Assembly: GCF_032452875.1 (NCBI RefSeq)
Contig: NC_083869.1
Coordinates: 118,178,001-118,242,000, forward strand
Direction: 5' to 3'
Origin: Bos javanicus
Lineage: Eukaryota; Chordata; Mammalia; Artiodactyla; Bovidae
Length of the DNA stretch: 64,000 bases
The position numbers were made by a program, and so were the translations under genes. Position 1 is the stretch's first letter, and each line of letters starts with the position of its first letter. Shown one piece after another: positions 36,101-49,700 of the stretch. The notes under the pieces are model-generated. The model was not told the DNA's origin. It ran no database searches and saw nothing but the letters and a program-made list of their open reading frames with translations.

Positions 36101-39100
36101 TTTGATCCCTAGGTTGGGAAGATCCACTAGAGAAGGGAATGGCTACCCACTCCAGCACTCCTGCCTGGAAAATCCCATGGACAGAGGAGACTGGGGGGCT
36201 ACACTATGGCAGCATTTAACACACATCCACCATTAATACAGTGCTTTCTACCATCCATCGTGGATCAAATTCAGCTACAGACTCCACTTCTAGGGAGGAA
36301 CCTTGAAGCAGAGATCAGACCTGAGGACTGAGAGGTGGGTATAACTCCCTATCTTCTAGTTGTAATTCCTTTCCCTTCCACTCAAGAAAGGGCACTAGAA
36401 TTCAAATGTGTGAAAAGGAAATGACCATAGGGATGGGATAAGAAAACCATGCTGTCAGACCTTGGTGCTTTAATTAACACTGATCATGAATTACGCAGTA
36501 CCTCATAGCTGCTTTGTGATAGATAGATTGCTACTGCAATCTAATGAAAAAGTACAAGTGAAAGTCACTCACTTTCTTTTCACTACTCTTTGCGACCCCA
36601 TGGACTATAGAGTCCATGGAATTCTCCAGGCCAGAATACTGGAGTGGGAAGCCTTTCCCTTCTCCAGGGGATCTTCCCAACCCAGGGATCAAACCCCACG
36701 TCTCCCGCATTGCAGGCGGATTCTTTACCAGCTGAGCCACAAGGGAAGTCCAAGAATACTGGAGTGGGTAGCCTAGCCCTTCAAGGGATCTTCGAGACCC
36801 AGGAATCGAACTGGGGTCTCCCACATTGCAGGTGGATTCTTTACCAACTGAGCTATCAGGGAAGCCCATTGCAATCTAATGGATCAGTATAAAATAATTT
36901 CAGACTGACCATTAGAAGCAGAAAGTACCCCCTGATCATGCAAAGAAACATCAATGGCAGATTCTATTTCCACATACAATATATCTGAAGGACTTACAAC
37001 AAGAGGGTGGATGAGTCACTGATTAAGTCCCCATCCCCTTAATGGATATTTAACTTCTTTGGAAGTTACCACTGGTTGATTAATCCAATTCCCATTCCAA
37101 ATCTTTTCTCCTTTCCTTCCTCTAGTCCCGAGGCTAGAACGGAAAGTTCTCCAATTTTCATTTTCCCTTGAAGCTTAGACTCACTGTGAGACATGGTTCT
37201 GGCCAATTAGATATAAGTGGAAGTCTGCTGGGACTTTCATCCCTTCCTCTTTCTTGTTATTAGTAAGTTTGTAGTGACTGGAGCCACTGGAGCCAGTATG
37301 TGACTGTGAGCAACCAGCATGAGTAAAAGGCCAAAAGGATCTTGAGACATTGTCTCAATATCATCTAGTTTCTGAACTCCAGATTTCTGGTTATGTGATG
37401 CAATTAAATCTCTATTTAAGCTATTGTTGTTGGGGTGTGATTTTACAACCAAATGCATCCCTAACTGATAGAGAATTCTATACAATGAGATCACCGAGCA
37501 GTTCTGACTTTTCAGCTGCCAACAGTCTACTGCATTGCTATAGATATTCACTGTCACCTAGAAATGCTGGCTTGCACTTCTGTGTATGAGCAGAAAATAG
37601 GAGCAGCCTGACTCAGAAGGGGCCCCATATGTAGCCTCTGGGTTTCCTAAAACAAGTCTTGCGTTTTAAACTTTAGACAGCCAGCTGCCAGCATTGTCAG
37701 CTGAACTGTTATTGTTCAGTTGCTAAGTTGTGTCCAACTCTTTACGACCCCATGGATTGTAGCCTGCCAGGCTCCTCTGTCCTTCAGTATCTCCGGGAGT
37801 TTGCTCAAACACATGTCCACTGATTCGGTGATGCCACCCAACCACCTCATTCTCTGTCACCCCCTTCTCCTCCTGCCCTCAATCTTTCTGAGCATCAGTT
37901 GAATAAAAAAAAAAAAATATATATATATATATATAATTTCTGGAGCTTCAAATCGTGTTGGGTGGGACATAAAGATGGGTGTGTTAGTTAGCACAAGCCC
38001 TCTGCCAGTAGGGCCCTAGGATAGGAGATGACTGTGGGTCTGTAGGGAGACTGGGAAGAGAGGTGGGAGGGTTTCGGCCTGAATCCATGAGTTTCCCCAG
38101 CTACCGGGAAGAAGTATTTCTGCACAGGATATGAGAATAAAGGGCCAGGAGCAGCCAGAAAGGAGAGGGTGGGACATTTGAATAGGTGAGGCTCCTCCGG
38201 TGAAAACCCTGCCCAGAACTTCTGGTAGCTCTCACAACTGCTGCCCAACCCCGGCCTGGATGCCCCCAACAGCCACCTCCTGAGACCACCTGGGTGTTAA
38301 CATTTGACCCCAGCCTCTGTCATGCCTTGCAGGCTCCTGCCTTAAATCTCAGGACTGTGGGGAGACTCTGTGACTTTGCCCAGCACCTGACTTCTTGGGG
38401 ACTGGGTCAATATGCCACAAAGCTTAAAACTTGCCCAGAATGACAGGTTCAGAGATGTACCTGCCCAGGCATGGGACTCCTCCTGGGTGCCTATGGCTTC
38501 TGGCATGCCTTATGCAAGTAGTAAATTCTCCACTGAACTGAGGTGAACGTATGTGAGAGATCTCACCCTAGATGTTGGCAACTGGAGGCCTCTGGGCCTT
38601 GGGTAAGCAGAATGTCCCACCTCTCCCCAAATGCCCACATGCTAATCTCTGGAACCTGTGAAGTTACCTTAGGCGGCAAAAGGGACTCTGCAGATGGAAT
38701 TAAGTTTAGGATCTTGAGATGGGTTTTTTTCTGGATTATCCAGTGGACCCAATGCCACAGGCATCTTTAAAAATGAGAGGAGGCAGCAGAGTCAGAACCA
38801 CGGAGAAACGAGAAGATGCTCTGCTGCTGGCATAGATGATGGAGGAAGGGGTCAGGGGACAAAAAAGCAGGTGGTCCCAGAAGCTGCAAAAGGCAAGCAA
38901 ACATATTGCCCCAGAGAGCTTCCAGAAAGAATACGGTTCCACCAACACCTTGGTTTTGGCCCACTGTGATCCAGTCCTTGGAAGGAAAGTTATGACCAAC
39001 CTAGAAAGCATATTAAAAAGCAGCGAGACACTACTTTGCCAACAAAGATCCGTCTAGTCAAGGCTATGGTTTTTCCAGTGGTCACGTATGGATGTGAGAG

Positions 39101-42100
39101 TTAGACTATAAAGAAAGCTGAGCACTGAAGAATTGATGCTTTTGAACTGTGGTGTTAGAGAAGACTCTTGAGAATCCCTTGGACCGCAAGGAGATCCAAC
39201 CAGTCCATCCTAAAGGAGATCAGCCCTGGGTGTTCATTGGAAGGACTGATGCTGAAGCTCAAACTCCAATACTTTGGCCACCTGATGCAAAGAGCTGACT
39301 TATCTGAAAAGACCCTGATGCTGGGAAAGATTGAGGGCAGGAGGAGAAGGGGACGACAGAGGATGAGATGGTTGGATGGCATCACTGACTCAATGGACAT
39401 GGGTTTGAGTGGACTCCAGGAGTTGGTGGCATGCTACAGTTCATGGGGTTGCAAAGAGTTGGACATGACTGAGCAACTGAACTGAACCGAACTGATCCAG
39501 TTTAGCCTTCTGACCTCTAGAACTGTAAGATTATACATTTGTATTGTTTTAAGCCAGTAAGTTTGTGGAGATTTACTACAGCACCAGTAGAAAACTCCTG
39601 GGCTTCTCAAGTGGCACTAGTGGTAAAGAACCTGCCTGCCAATGCGGGAGATGTAAAAGATACGGGTTCGATCCCTGGGTCAGGAAGATCCCCTGGAGGA
39701 GGGCATGGCAACCCACTCCAGCGTTCTTGCCTGGAGAATCCCATCCCATGGACAGAGGAGCCTAGTGGGCTACAGTCCATGGGATCGCAAAGAGTCGGAC
39801 ATGACTGAAGCAACTTAGCACACACACAGAAACTCCTACAGGGCTAGCTCCAGCCCACAGATCTGTTGAATCTACAGATGTGTTTTGAAAATCTGGAAAA
39901 GTCACCTGAGAGTGAAGAGTCCTAGCTTCTCGTGGGTTGTTGGTTGGGGGTGGGGGGAGTGCTAACAACAGGAGAGCTAGTCATGATTTTCTGTTATTTC
40001 TTGGTGAAATCAGCTTGAACTGGCAGAGACTGCCTCCTTCTAATGGGGTGCAGGCTCTGCACTATGGCAGTCTCTGTTTTACCAGCCTGGTTGTTTATCT
40101 CACAGGTTAAGGACCAAAAGTTCATCTACATTCTATGTGAAAGAATAACCTTTAAGTTGCTAAAATTTATACACAAGAAATTGGGGGCAGGAATGGGGGC
40201 AGGGAGAAAGGAGTGTGTGCACACATGGAAACTTACTTCATATTCATCCTGGATTTTTAATATAAATGAGAACTCGACCTTTCTACATGCACTCTAAGCT
40301 CTTAATGCCTTGAAGGGTTTACCTGCAAAAGGCGGTCCCAGCAACGCAGAGATGCCGTTAGCACAGATGATGATTCCGTAGGCATTGGCCAGGTGCTCAA
40401 TCCCCACCAAGTCTTCCGTCACCACGGGCATCAGGGAGAAATAACCGCTGGAAAAGCCTATCAGGGCACAGATGACTGCCAGGCCAGCGTAGGTGTGCAT
40501 CAAGGGCAGAATAAAAATACTGAGGACCAGGGTGAAGTTGGCCATCAGGAAGACATTCCACACGCTGATGCAGGGTAGGTCGGCCACAATGCCCAGGACC
40601 ACTTTCCCGAAGATGTGAACTATGGCTATGATCGAAGTCAGGGGGAACACATCATTTTGCTCTGATAAATTGTACAAGTTGACTATTTCTGGGAGGTGAA
40701 TGAAAGGGATGACGAAGCTGCTGTAGGCAAACAGAGCCCAGAAAATAAAGGCGACAAACATCCGATTAGTAAAGAGCGAGGCTGTCCCAAAATAGCCCGA
40801 GTACCAGTCCCAAAAGCCCTTCCTGACCCTCATGGTCAGCTGGCTCACCGTCTTCAGAAGCCGGAAGGCGCACATGTCCTTTCTGTGCACGGCTTTCTCC
40901 TGGCACGCCTGGGCGGGCGCGTCCCCGAGGGAGCTGTCCTCGGTGCCAGGGCCTCCCCGCTTCTCCTCGGCGTCCCTCAGTTGTCCGCTGGACCTGATCG
41001 ATTCGGTGGAGTGAGCCGGCAGGACGTGGTGCGGCGCCTTCCCTTCCGGACCATCGCCGTCCATCCCAGGCGAGAGGGGCCTCATGAGCGCCCCGCACAC
41101 ACACAGGTTCAGGGACACGGCGCCCTGGATGAACATGGCGTTCCGCCAGCCGTACTCCGCGCACAGGTACTTGAGCAACACCGTCATGAGGAACGTGCCG
41201 AAGCCGGTCCCGGTGGTGCTGAGACCCTGGGCGAGCGCGCGCCTCTTCTGAAAGTACCTGCCCACCATGACCACGGCCGGCAGGTAGGCCATCCCGCTGC
41301 CGAAGCCTGCGGCCCCGAGAGGGGAGAAAAGGCAGACAGCACAACGTAAATGGCCACAGCCCCAGGTGGCAGCCTTCGAGATCATCTGCATCTCATTACC
41401 TTCATCTCGGTAACTGTTTTTGAATAACAACAATAGTTTAGCTGCTAAGTCGCCTCCCACTCTTGCAACCCCACGGACTAGATATAGCCTGCCAGGCTCC
41501 TCTGTCCATGGGATGTTCCAGGCCAAATACTGGAGTGGGTTGCCATTTCCTTCTCCAAATAACAATAGCCAGTACTTATTGACCACTCACCGGGGTCCAT
41601 GTGCTTTACAGACATTACCACAGGTAATCCCCTCTATAAAATTGTAACATCTTACACAATAGATGCCATTATTCCCATTTTGTACTTGGAGAAGCTGACA
41701 CTCAGAAAGACTCTGAACCCAGGTGTGTTTTTGTCGTCCAAAATGTGGGCTTTTCCTGCTGTGGCCTACACCCACCCCGAGTTTTCTCTTCTTTTGGATA
41801 ACTTTTAAACAAAGATATAATCATGTTTGTTTTAAAAAAAAGGAGCTTGGGAGGTAAGTACCAAGATCATCACCCACAGAAGCCTGTTTCTAGTCCATCA
41901 TTTCTCCCAACAGGCTTTTCAGAATAGGTTACACCAATAATAATAATAAATTATATTAGATAAATTATATATACTAAATAAACAACTAAAGTAAAGTCTG
42001 CATTCTCACATGAGAATATAAGCTCCACCAGGGCAGGACTGTGTGTATTTTAGCCCTTGGTATGCTGGGCATTGCCCAGAATACATAGCATGTGCTTAAT

Positions 42101-43745
42101 GATTTGTTGAAAGATAGCATGCATTCTGAGCCCTCTGCTGTCAGTGCTAATTGCACTTAAAACACAGGAAGTACTCATGGACAAGGGGAGGAAGTGATTC
42201 CAGGCAATTTGCAGAAGCCTTAGGAATGGGCCAATGTGTTTCCAAATTCATCAGAAGAATAAAAGGAATTAAAATGTACCCATGAGTATACATAGCTACT
42301 AGACATCAAAACCACCTAATACTCATTTGTAGCTCTGATTTTTTAAATTGTATTTCTCTTAGAAAACAGGAACAGCTGGTGGTTTACATGGGCAAAATTA
42401 ATGCTGCTGGGGAAGGTGGTGTGTGTTGGGGGCAGGGGTACTGGGAACACCGTGCTTTCGCACAGTTTTGCTGAACCTAACAGTTGTGGTGCTGTGCTCA
42501 GTTGTGTCTGACTCTTTGTGACCCCATGGACTGAAGTCCACCAGGCTCCTTTGTCCATGGGAATTTTCCAGGCAAGAATACTGAAATAGATTGCCATTTC
42601 CTTCTCCAGGAGATCTTTATGACCCAGGGATTGAATCCACACCTCTTATGTCTCCTGTAGTGGCAAGTGGGTTCTTTACCACTGCAGGGCACCTCGGAAG
42701 CCCTAAAATGGCTCTAAAAATGAAGTTTATTAAAAAATAAAATAAATATGAAATCAAATAGAGCACTGGCCAAGAGGTTAAAGGTTGTGTTCTCAACTTC
42801 TAGGTACAGATGGAGGGAAACCATAAAACCCCGCTTCAGTTGTTCAAGGGGTTCCCATTCTGTTCTAATGCTTACAACCTCCTGATATTAGGATAGCAGC
42901 TTAATAGCAGAGAAGAGACTGTGACCAACAGCATGCCCCAAAGCTGAGAAGCTTCCCTAGTTCAGCATCATTTAACAGTTTCAAAATTACTTGAATTTGG
43001 AAGGAGACCAGAGCAGTCATACACACAAATATAATAATAACAGTTACCGCTAATTGAGTGGCGATGATGTTCCAGTTGCCTTTCAGGTTTTATCTGGTTT
43101 AATTTTCATAATAACCTGAAAGCTACCTGTTGGTTATACCCAAATTATTAAAGCGAGCATTGAACCTCATGGAGATTAAGAAACTTTCCCTGCAACAGGT
43201 AGCTGGAGAATCTGGATTGGAAGGCAGACCCAACTGCGCGGTTGGGTCCCTTTCCATCGTCCGTGCTCTGTCTCATCCTTAACTGCTCATCCCCTGGCTG
43301 CCAGGATGGAGCTGCAGAAGCATTTTGCTCCAGCTTTTAAAATAGATGAATTCTTTAAACTGGATAATCTCATCATTATCTTATCTGAAAAATGAATCAT
43401 TCCTTGATATCATAAAATATCCAGAAGGTATTTAAATTTCTAATTGTCTTAAGCTGCTGCTCAGTTGCTTCAGTCATTTCCTACTCTTTGCAACCCTATG
43501 GACTGTAGCCTGCCAGGCTCCTCTGTCCATGGGATTCTCCAGGCAAGAATACTGGAGTGGGTTGCCATTTCTTTCTGCAGGGGATCTTCCGGACCCAGGG
43601 ATCGAACCCATGTCCCCTGAATTTGCAGCTGGATTTTTTTTTTTTTACTGCTGAGCCACTGGGGAAGACCCTGTCTCAAAAATGACCATATTTTTAAAAG
43701 ATTTGTTTAAATCAAGTAAGGCCCACACTTTGCTATTTGTTGGTC

Positions 43746-43777
<32 letters not shown>

Positions 43778-46700
43778 TTTTTAAGTCTCTTAAGTTCTCT
43801 ATTTTCCTCACAATTTACTTGTTGAGGAAACTGGATCATTTGTCCTTTGAAATTTGCCATTCTTCATTTTTCTGGAGGCACAAAAGTTTACTTTTCAAAA
43901 TCTGATTTGTCACTGACAATAACCAACATCCCAAATTAAATGTGGTTACGGATCACTAAACAGCAGCAGAATGAAATGACTAATAAGGAACCGAATCGAG
44001 AGACCAAAGCATAAGAGTAGCACCAATTATAACATCATTTAAATAATAAATACTCCCACGACGTGGGAGAAAAAAAAATCCGTGCCTGATGCTATAAGCA
44101 TCTATTACCTCTCCTTGTCCTGAACAGCATCCCCCTTCCTCATGTGACTTTGTGATTCATAATTGGCACAATTATTCTATGAGTGTGTAGGACAGGCCTT
44201 GGAGATACTGAGACCCAAGCCCAGTGGTCAAGCAGGGCCCTGGAACAATTCTTCACCACATCAGGTCGATTCCCTGGTGGCTCAGCCAGTAAAGAATCCG
44301 CCTGGAATTCAGGAGACCCATGTTCAATCCCTGGGTGGGGAAGCTCTCCTGGAGAAGGGAATGGTAACCCACTCCACTATTCTTGCCTGGAGAATTCATG
44401 GTCAGAGGAGCCTGGAGGGCTGTAGTCCATGGGGTTGCAAAGAGTCAGATTCTTTGCAAAGAGTCAGACTGAGCGACTAACACTTTCAACTTTGTACCCG
44501 GATAAGCCAGGAAGAAGAAGAGCAGGGGAGAATCAATCTTGTGGTTTTGAGTAAAAAGCTCGGATTGGAGGGAAAGATTCTTCCAGGAGCCGAGTAAGAA
44601 AATGGAGCCCTTAAATGGCAGAGCTGAAGAAATTTGTCCAGACTCTCCTGGGTAAGTAAGATCACTCAAACAGATGTTAATTTTCTGCTCATTAGGAGGA
44701 CATCCATGCAATTTTAATTGCCTAGATGTTAAAAAAACAAACAAATCTGCCTCAAATGCTTCTTATAATGAAGGATGTCACCAAAGTCTCTTTCAAACAT
44801 AAAGAGATATGTACATACAGATATACAAATATGTTTATCACTGTACTGTGATAAACATGCATACCCACATATGTATCTCAATAACTTGCCTTTAAAATTT
44901 TTTTAATTAATTTAGTTTTGTTTTTGTTGTTTCAGTCACTAACTTTTTGCAGATCTTTGCATCTAACTTTTTTCTTTTCTATAAAATAAGGTCAATCAGT
45001 TTCAAATGTCTCACTAATGACAGCCCAACAGTATACAAGCTAGCTGACTTAGCTGGATTTTCCACTTAAATATAATTATATTTGGGGAGAAAGTGGATAC
45101 ATTTATTTTCAGAGACTTTCTTCAGGTGTTTCCTGTATAAAAAGTGGGTACAATAAAGTGTTTCACTGGTCTCCTGATCTTTTTCCTACTTCCTTAGATC
45201 CATAAATACTTGTTGAATAAATAAGTAAATGAATGAATATGGAGATCACATTATTTGAGGATCCAAAGCAACTAATTGCAAGACATAAAATTCCATTTAA
45301 ACAAAGAGTCTGCCCACAGGCATGTCTAAATGATGGGAATAAATTTCAAGTCCTAGTTTTTTCTTTTGACCATGCTTGTGTGATCTTAGTTCTCTGACCA
45401 GGGATTGAACCTGAGCCATGGCAGTGAAGGGCAAAATTCTAACACTGGTAAACCCCCTGGACCACCAGGCAACTCCCTCAAGTACCAGTTTTGGGGATCA
45501 ATTCATAGTACATATGTCCAGACAGCATGGATCAAGTTCCTAGGGGCGCCCATGTGTCTGCCCAGAGACCCTGGAGTGACTCCCTCAGTTTTAGCAGAAG
45601 TAAAATCCCTGTGCCAGCTCTATTCATTGGACTGTTATGGGGAAGTTTCTAAATTGCCTCAGGAAAAACATTTTGAATTGTTCTTTAAGAACTGTTGTCA
45701 AGTCCTTCACTTCAGATCAATGGTTTCCAAACTAGGCTTCATAGCATACAGAAGTGCTTTTTCCACCTAAAGATGTATATGTGGATACATCCTAGAGAAC
45801 CAACTTGTCAGCTTATGTGGACAATTGGTTTTTATGTTCACCTTCTCCTGCTACCTTAAAGCATAAACTTAAGCTTACAATAAAAACATTGTATTATATA
45901 TAATAGCAATTATATATTAGCTAACATTTGCTTAAGACTTTATTATGTGCCAAGCATTGTGCTAAGTGCTTCATACAGATCATTTCATGTAACCTTTTCA
46001 ATAATCCTGTAGGCCAAGCAGTCAATTATTCCATTTGCAGATAAAGAGACTGAGGCATAAGCAAGTTAAGTAATTTTCCCAAAGTCACACATACACGTGG
46101 GAAAAAAAACCCAAGGGTTCCAATTCTAACTTTGAACTCTTATGAAAACAGCGCCATCAAGATGCCACTTATGACGATTATAGCTCTGTATTCTAAAAGG
46201 TCAGGCTGGATCCAGTTGACTGAAATACAATTGTATGAGTAAGACACTACTTATCCGTGTGCATTCTGCTATCTGTTGATAGAAGAAATTATGGCTGGGA
46301 ATCATTTTGCAAAATGGATATGCAAACTGTGCTGCCTGAGCCAATTGTTATATATCTCCTGGGGACTGCCACTCTGCTCTGGATTTGATTCTTACAGTCT
46401 CTAAATCTGTGTGGGTTTTGCTGCTATTTCATTATTTTGAGCAGAACCAAAGGAGAACGTGATTTTTCTCTGATTCACGCTGGATTCTGCAGTTCTTAAA
46501 TGAGAGAATGTTGTTAGTACGTGGGTTTTGTTACAAGTAAAGGACTAGCACTTAGAACCAGATATAGAAAATTTAATTAAATTCTATTAGGGAGGCCAAG
46601 TACAGCTGTTCGGTTGTTTCCTCACACTTCAGGCATATTTAATATCTTATATTAAAAGTATTACCTGGAGGATAGGATATGGGTAGGGTAGGATGGAGAC

Positions 46701-49700
46701 AAAGGGACTAAATATTTAATGGATCTCTTTTCTCCACGACGAAACTCATCGCCCAAATGCTCAACAGGAACACATAAAGTCAAGTTTAGGAAAACCACTT
46801 ATGGGGACTTCCCTGGAGGCCCAGTGGTCAAGACTCTGTGCATCTAAAGCAAGGGGTCTGGGTTCCACCCCTGGCTGGGAAACTAAGATTCCATACGGTG
46901 TGTGGCGTGGCCACAAAAAAAAAAGGAAATCCACAATGCTTACCAGCTGCCAGTCCAAAGGTAATAAAGAGATAATACACGTTCACGGCGTAGGCACTCA
47001 ACACCCAGCCCAGCGAGTTCAGGAGCCCTCCGATGATGGCTGTCCGGCGGCACCCACAGGTGTTAATGAACAAGCCGATGAAAGGCCCTGTCACAGACAT
47101 TGAGAAAGGAACTGACTAGCGGAAAGTTATGACCAACCTAGACAGCATGTTAAAAAGCAGAGACATTGCCAACAAAGGTCCATCTAGTCAAGGCTACGGT
47201 TTTTCCTGTGGTCATGTATGGATGTGAGAGTTGGACTGTGAAGAAAGCTGAGCACCGAAGAATTGATGCTTTTGAACTGTGGTGTTCGAGAAGACTCTTG
47301 AGGGTCTCTTGGACTGCAAGGAGATCCAACCAGTCCATCCTAATGGAGATCAATCCTGGGTGTTCATTAGAAGGACTGATGCTGAAGCTGAAACTCCAAT
47401 ACTTTGGCCACCTGATGCGAAGAAGTGACTCATTTGAAAAGACCCTGATGCTGGGAAAGATTGAAGGTGGGAGGAGAAGGGAATGACAGAGGATGAGATG
47501 GTTGGATGGCATGACCGACTCAATGGACATGAGTTTGAGTAAACTTCGGGAGTTGGTGATGGCCAGGGAAGCCTGGCGTGCTGCAGTCCATGGGGTTGCA
47601 AAGAGTCAGACATGATTGAGCGACTGAACTGAACTGAACTGAGTGGCATTTTATTTTCATTTTATTTTCTTAGGGAATCTTTATATGAAGACAAAACATT
47701 ACTAGAGCTGTTAACTAAAACAAACCAAACCCCCTGCCGTGGCCTTATGTGCAGAGAGCTTTTGGCACGCAAAGACAGGTTTCAAAAATGTCCCCGAAGA
47801 ACACAAGGTTCTAGATTTTCAGGGAAGACAGGCCTGAAATAAATAGACATGTTGATTCATTTTCTGGTCTACAACAGATCCTACACTAGAGGTCCAGGGG
47901 CTCCACACAGCCTGTATATACATTTTGTTTATCGAGAACAAAGTTTTAAATGTTTTGAGTCAGTTGCCAACATTTAAAAATTAGGATTATTCATAAAAAA
48001 ATCCAGGGGCAACAGATCTTCCCATACGGCCCAAAGCAGCTGGCTGTGCACGGTAGGTGATCCTGTTTACCTGTGTCACACCCTCTCCGGTTTGCCGCAG
48101 TCCCCACCCACATGTCAGTCTCTTATTTGGCCTCCTGGTTTCATGTACGTGGCTTGTTTGGCTTCTGTACACATTTGAGTTTTTTCTCCAGACTTTAAGC
48201 GAGTATGGAAGGGGTTCTCGGGACGTCCATGCTTCAGGCGAGGCACCTGTAGCCTGTTTTCATGAGGACATCTAGATGCAAACCAAGCCGGAAAGAACTT
48301 CTCATGACTTCACACATACTTCAGGCTCTGCTGACTCTCAGTTCCAATGAGACCCATCAGGCTATGCATTTAGGACACTGTGTGGAGATTCAGGAATACA
48401 CTTTGCTCTATTTTGTTTTTTTTTTTTTTTTTATTTTTGTCAACCCTCTTTTCTTCCTGCCGTTGTGCAACTTGTCTTGGGATAAGTGATTCCTTCTTCA
48501 AACATTTGAGGCTGTACTCAACATTCAGTGTTGTTGTTCAGCCGCTAAGTCGAGTCTGACTTTGCGACCTCATGGACTGCAGCACACCAGGCTCCTCTGT
48601 CCTTCACTATCTCCTGGAGTTTGCTCAAATTTGTATCTACTCAGTCAGTGATGCTGTTTAACCACCTCATCCTCTGGCTCCCTCTTCTCTTTTTGCCCTC
48701 CGTTTTTTCCAGCATCAGGGTCTTTTCCAATGAGCTGGCTCTTCACAACAGGTGGTCAAAGCATTGGAGCATTCAGTAAGATCATCCATTTTATTTATTT
48801 TTTTTGACTGTGCTGTGTGGTATGTGGGATCTTAATTCCCCAACCAGGGGTGGAACCCAAGTCCCCTGCATTGGAAGGGTGTAGTTTTTACCACAGGTCT
48901 ACCAGGGAAGTCCAAGATCATGCATTTTAAACATCATCTTAGGAATTCCTTGGCAGTCAGTGGTTAGGACTCAGCACTCTCATTGCAGTAAGATCCCTCA
49001 AGTTGTGCAGTGTCACCAAAAAAAATAAAAAAGATGTCACATTTTTTGATCATGATTACTTTATGCAGTTATGAAACCCTATGTTCAGGTGGGACTATCT
49101 CAGGCTAAACACTTACTAAGCTGGGACTTCCTGGTGATCTAGCAGTTAAAGAATTAGCCTTGCAGTGCAGGGGATGTGGTTTCAGTCCCTGGTCAGGGAA
49201 CTAAGATCTCACATGCCGTGGGGCAATGAAGCCCATGCAAATACTGAGCTTGTGTGCTACAACTAGACAGTCTGTGCGCTGAGATGAAAGACCTCACATG
49301 ACACAAGGAAGGCCTCAAGTGCTGCAACTAATACTCGACAAAGCCGAACAGAAAAAGAATGAATTTAGTTTCCCACGGGCGAGTCACTGCCCGAGAGAGT
49401 GCTTTCAACTCTGTGCGCAGTTCATGGAATTTTTAAATTTAAAAGCGGTAACTCAACGTCCTTACAAGGATGAGAAAGAGAAAACAATTTATACTTATTC
49501 ACTTCAAATATATTTTTGGTTCTCATTCAATGTCATGGCAGGCAGGGTGGTAGAGTGGGCACCATTTTGGAGTCCAGTGGACCACATCTGAAGCCTGTCC
49601 CTCACTTACCGGTTACAAGTTAACTTCAGTAACGTAACGTCTCTGAGTGTTGCATGATCTCCTCTGTGAGATGAAGATGATGGTCTGGCCCCCAGGCTTG

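Noticed and set aside
40696..41349. Open frames of 217 codons (+) and 192 codons (second - frame) over SLC16A14 exon 4
   Set aside because: They overlap a conserved coding exon in other frames and arise from its CpG- and GC-rich composition; the translations are proline/arginine-rich and match nothing.
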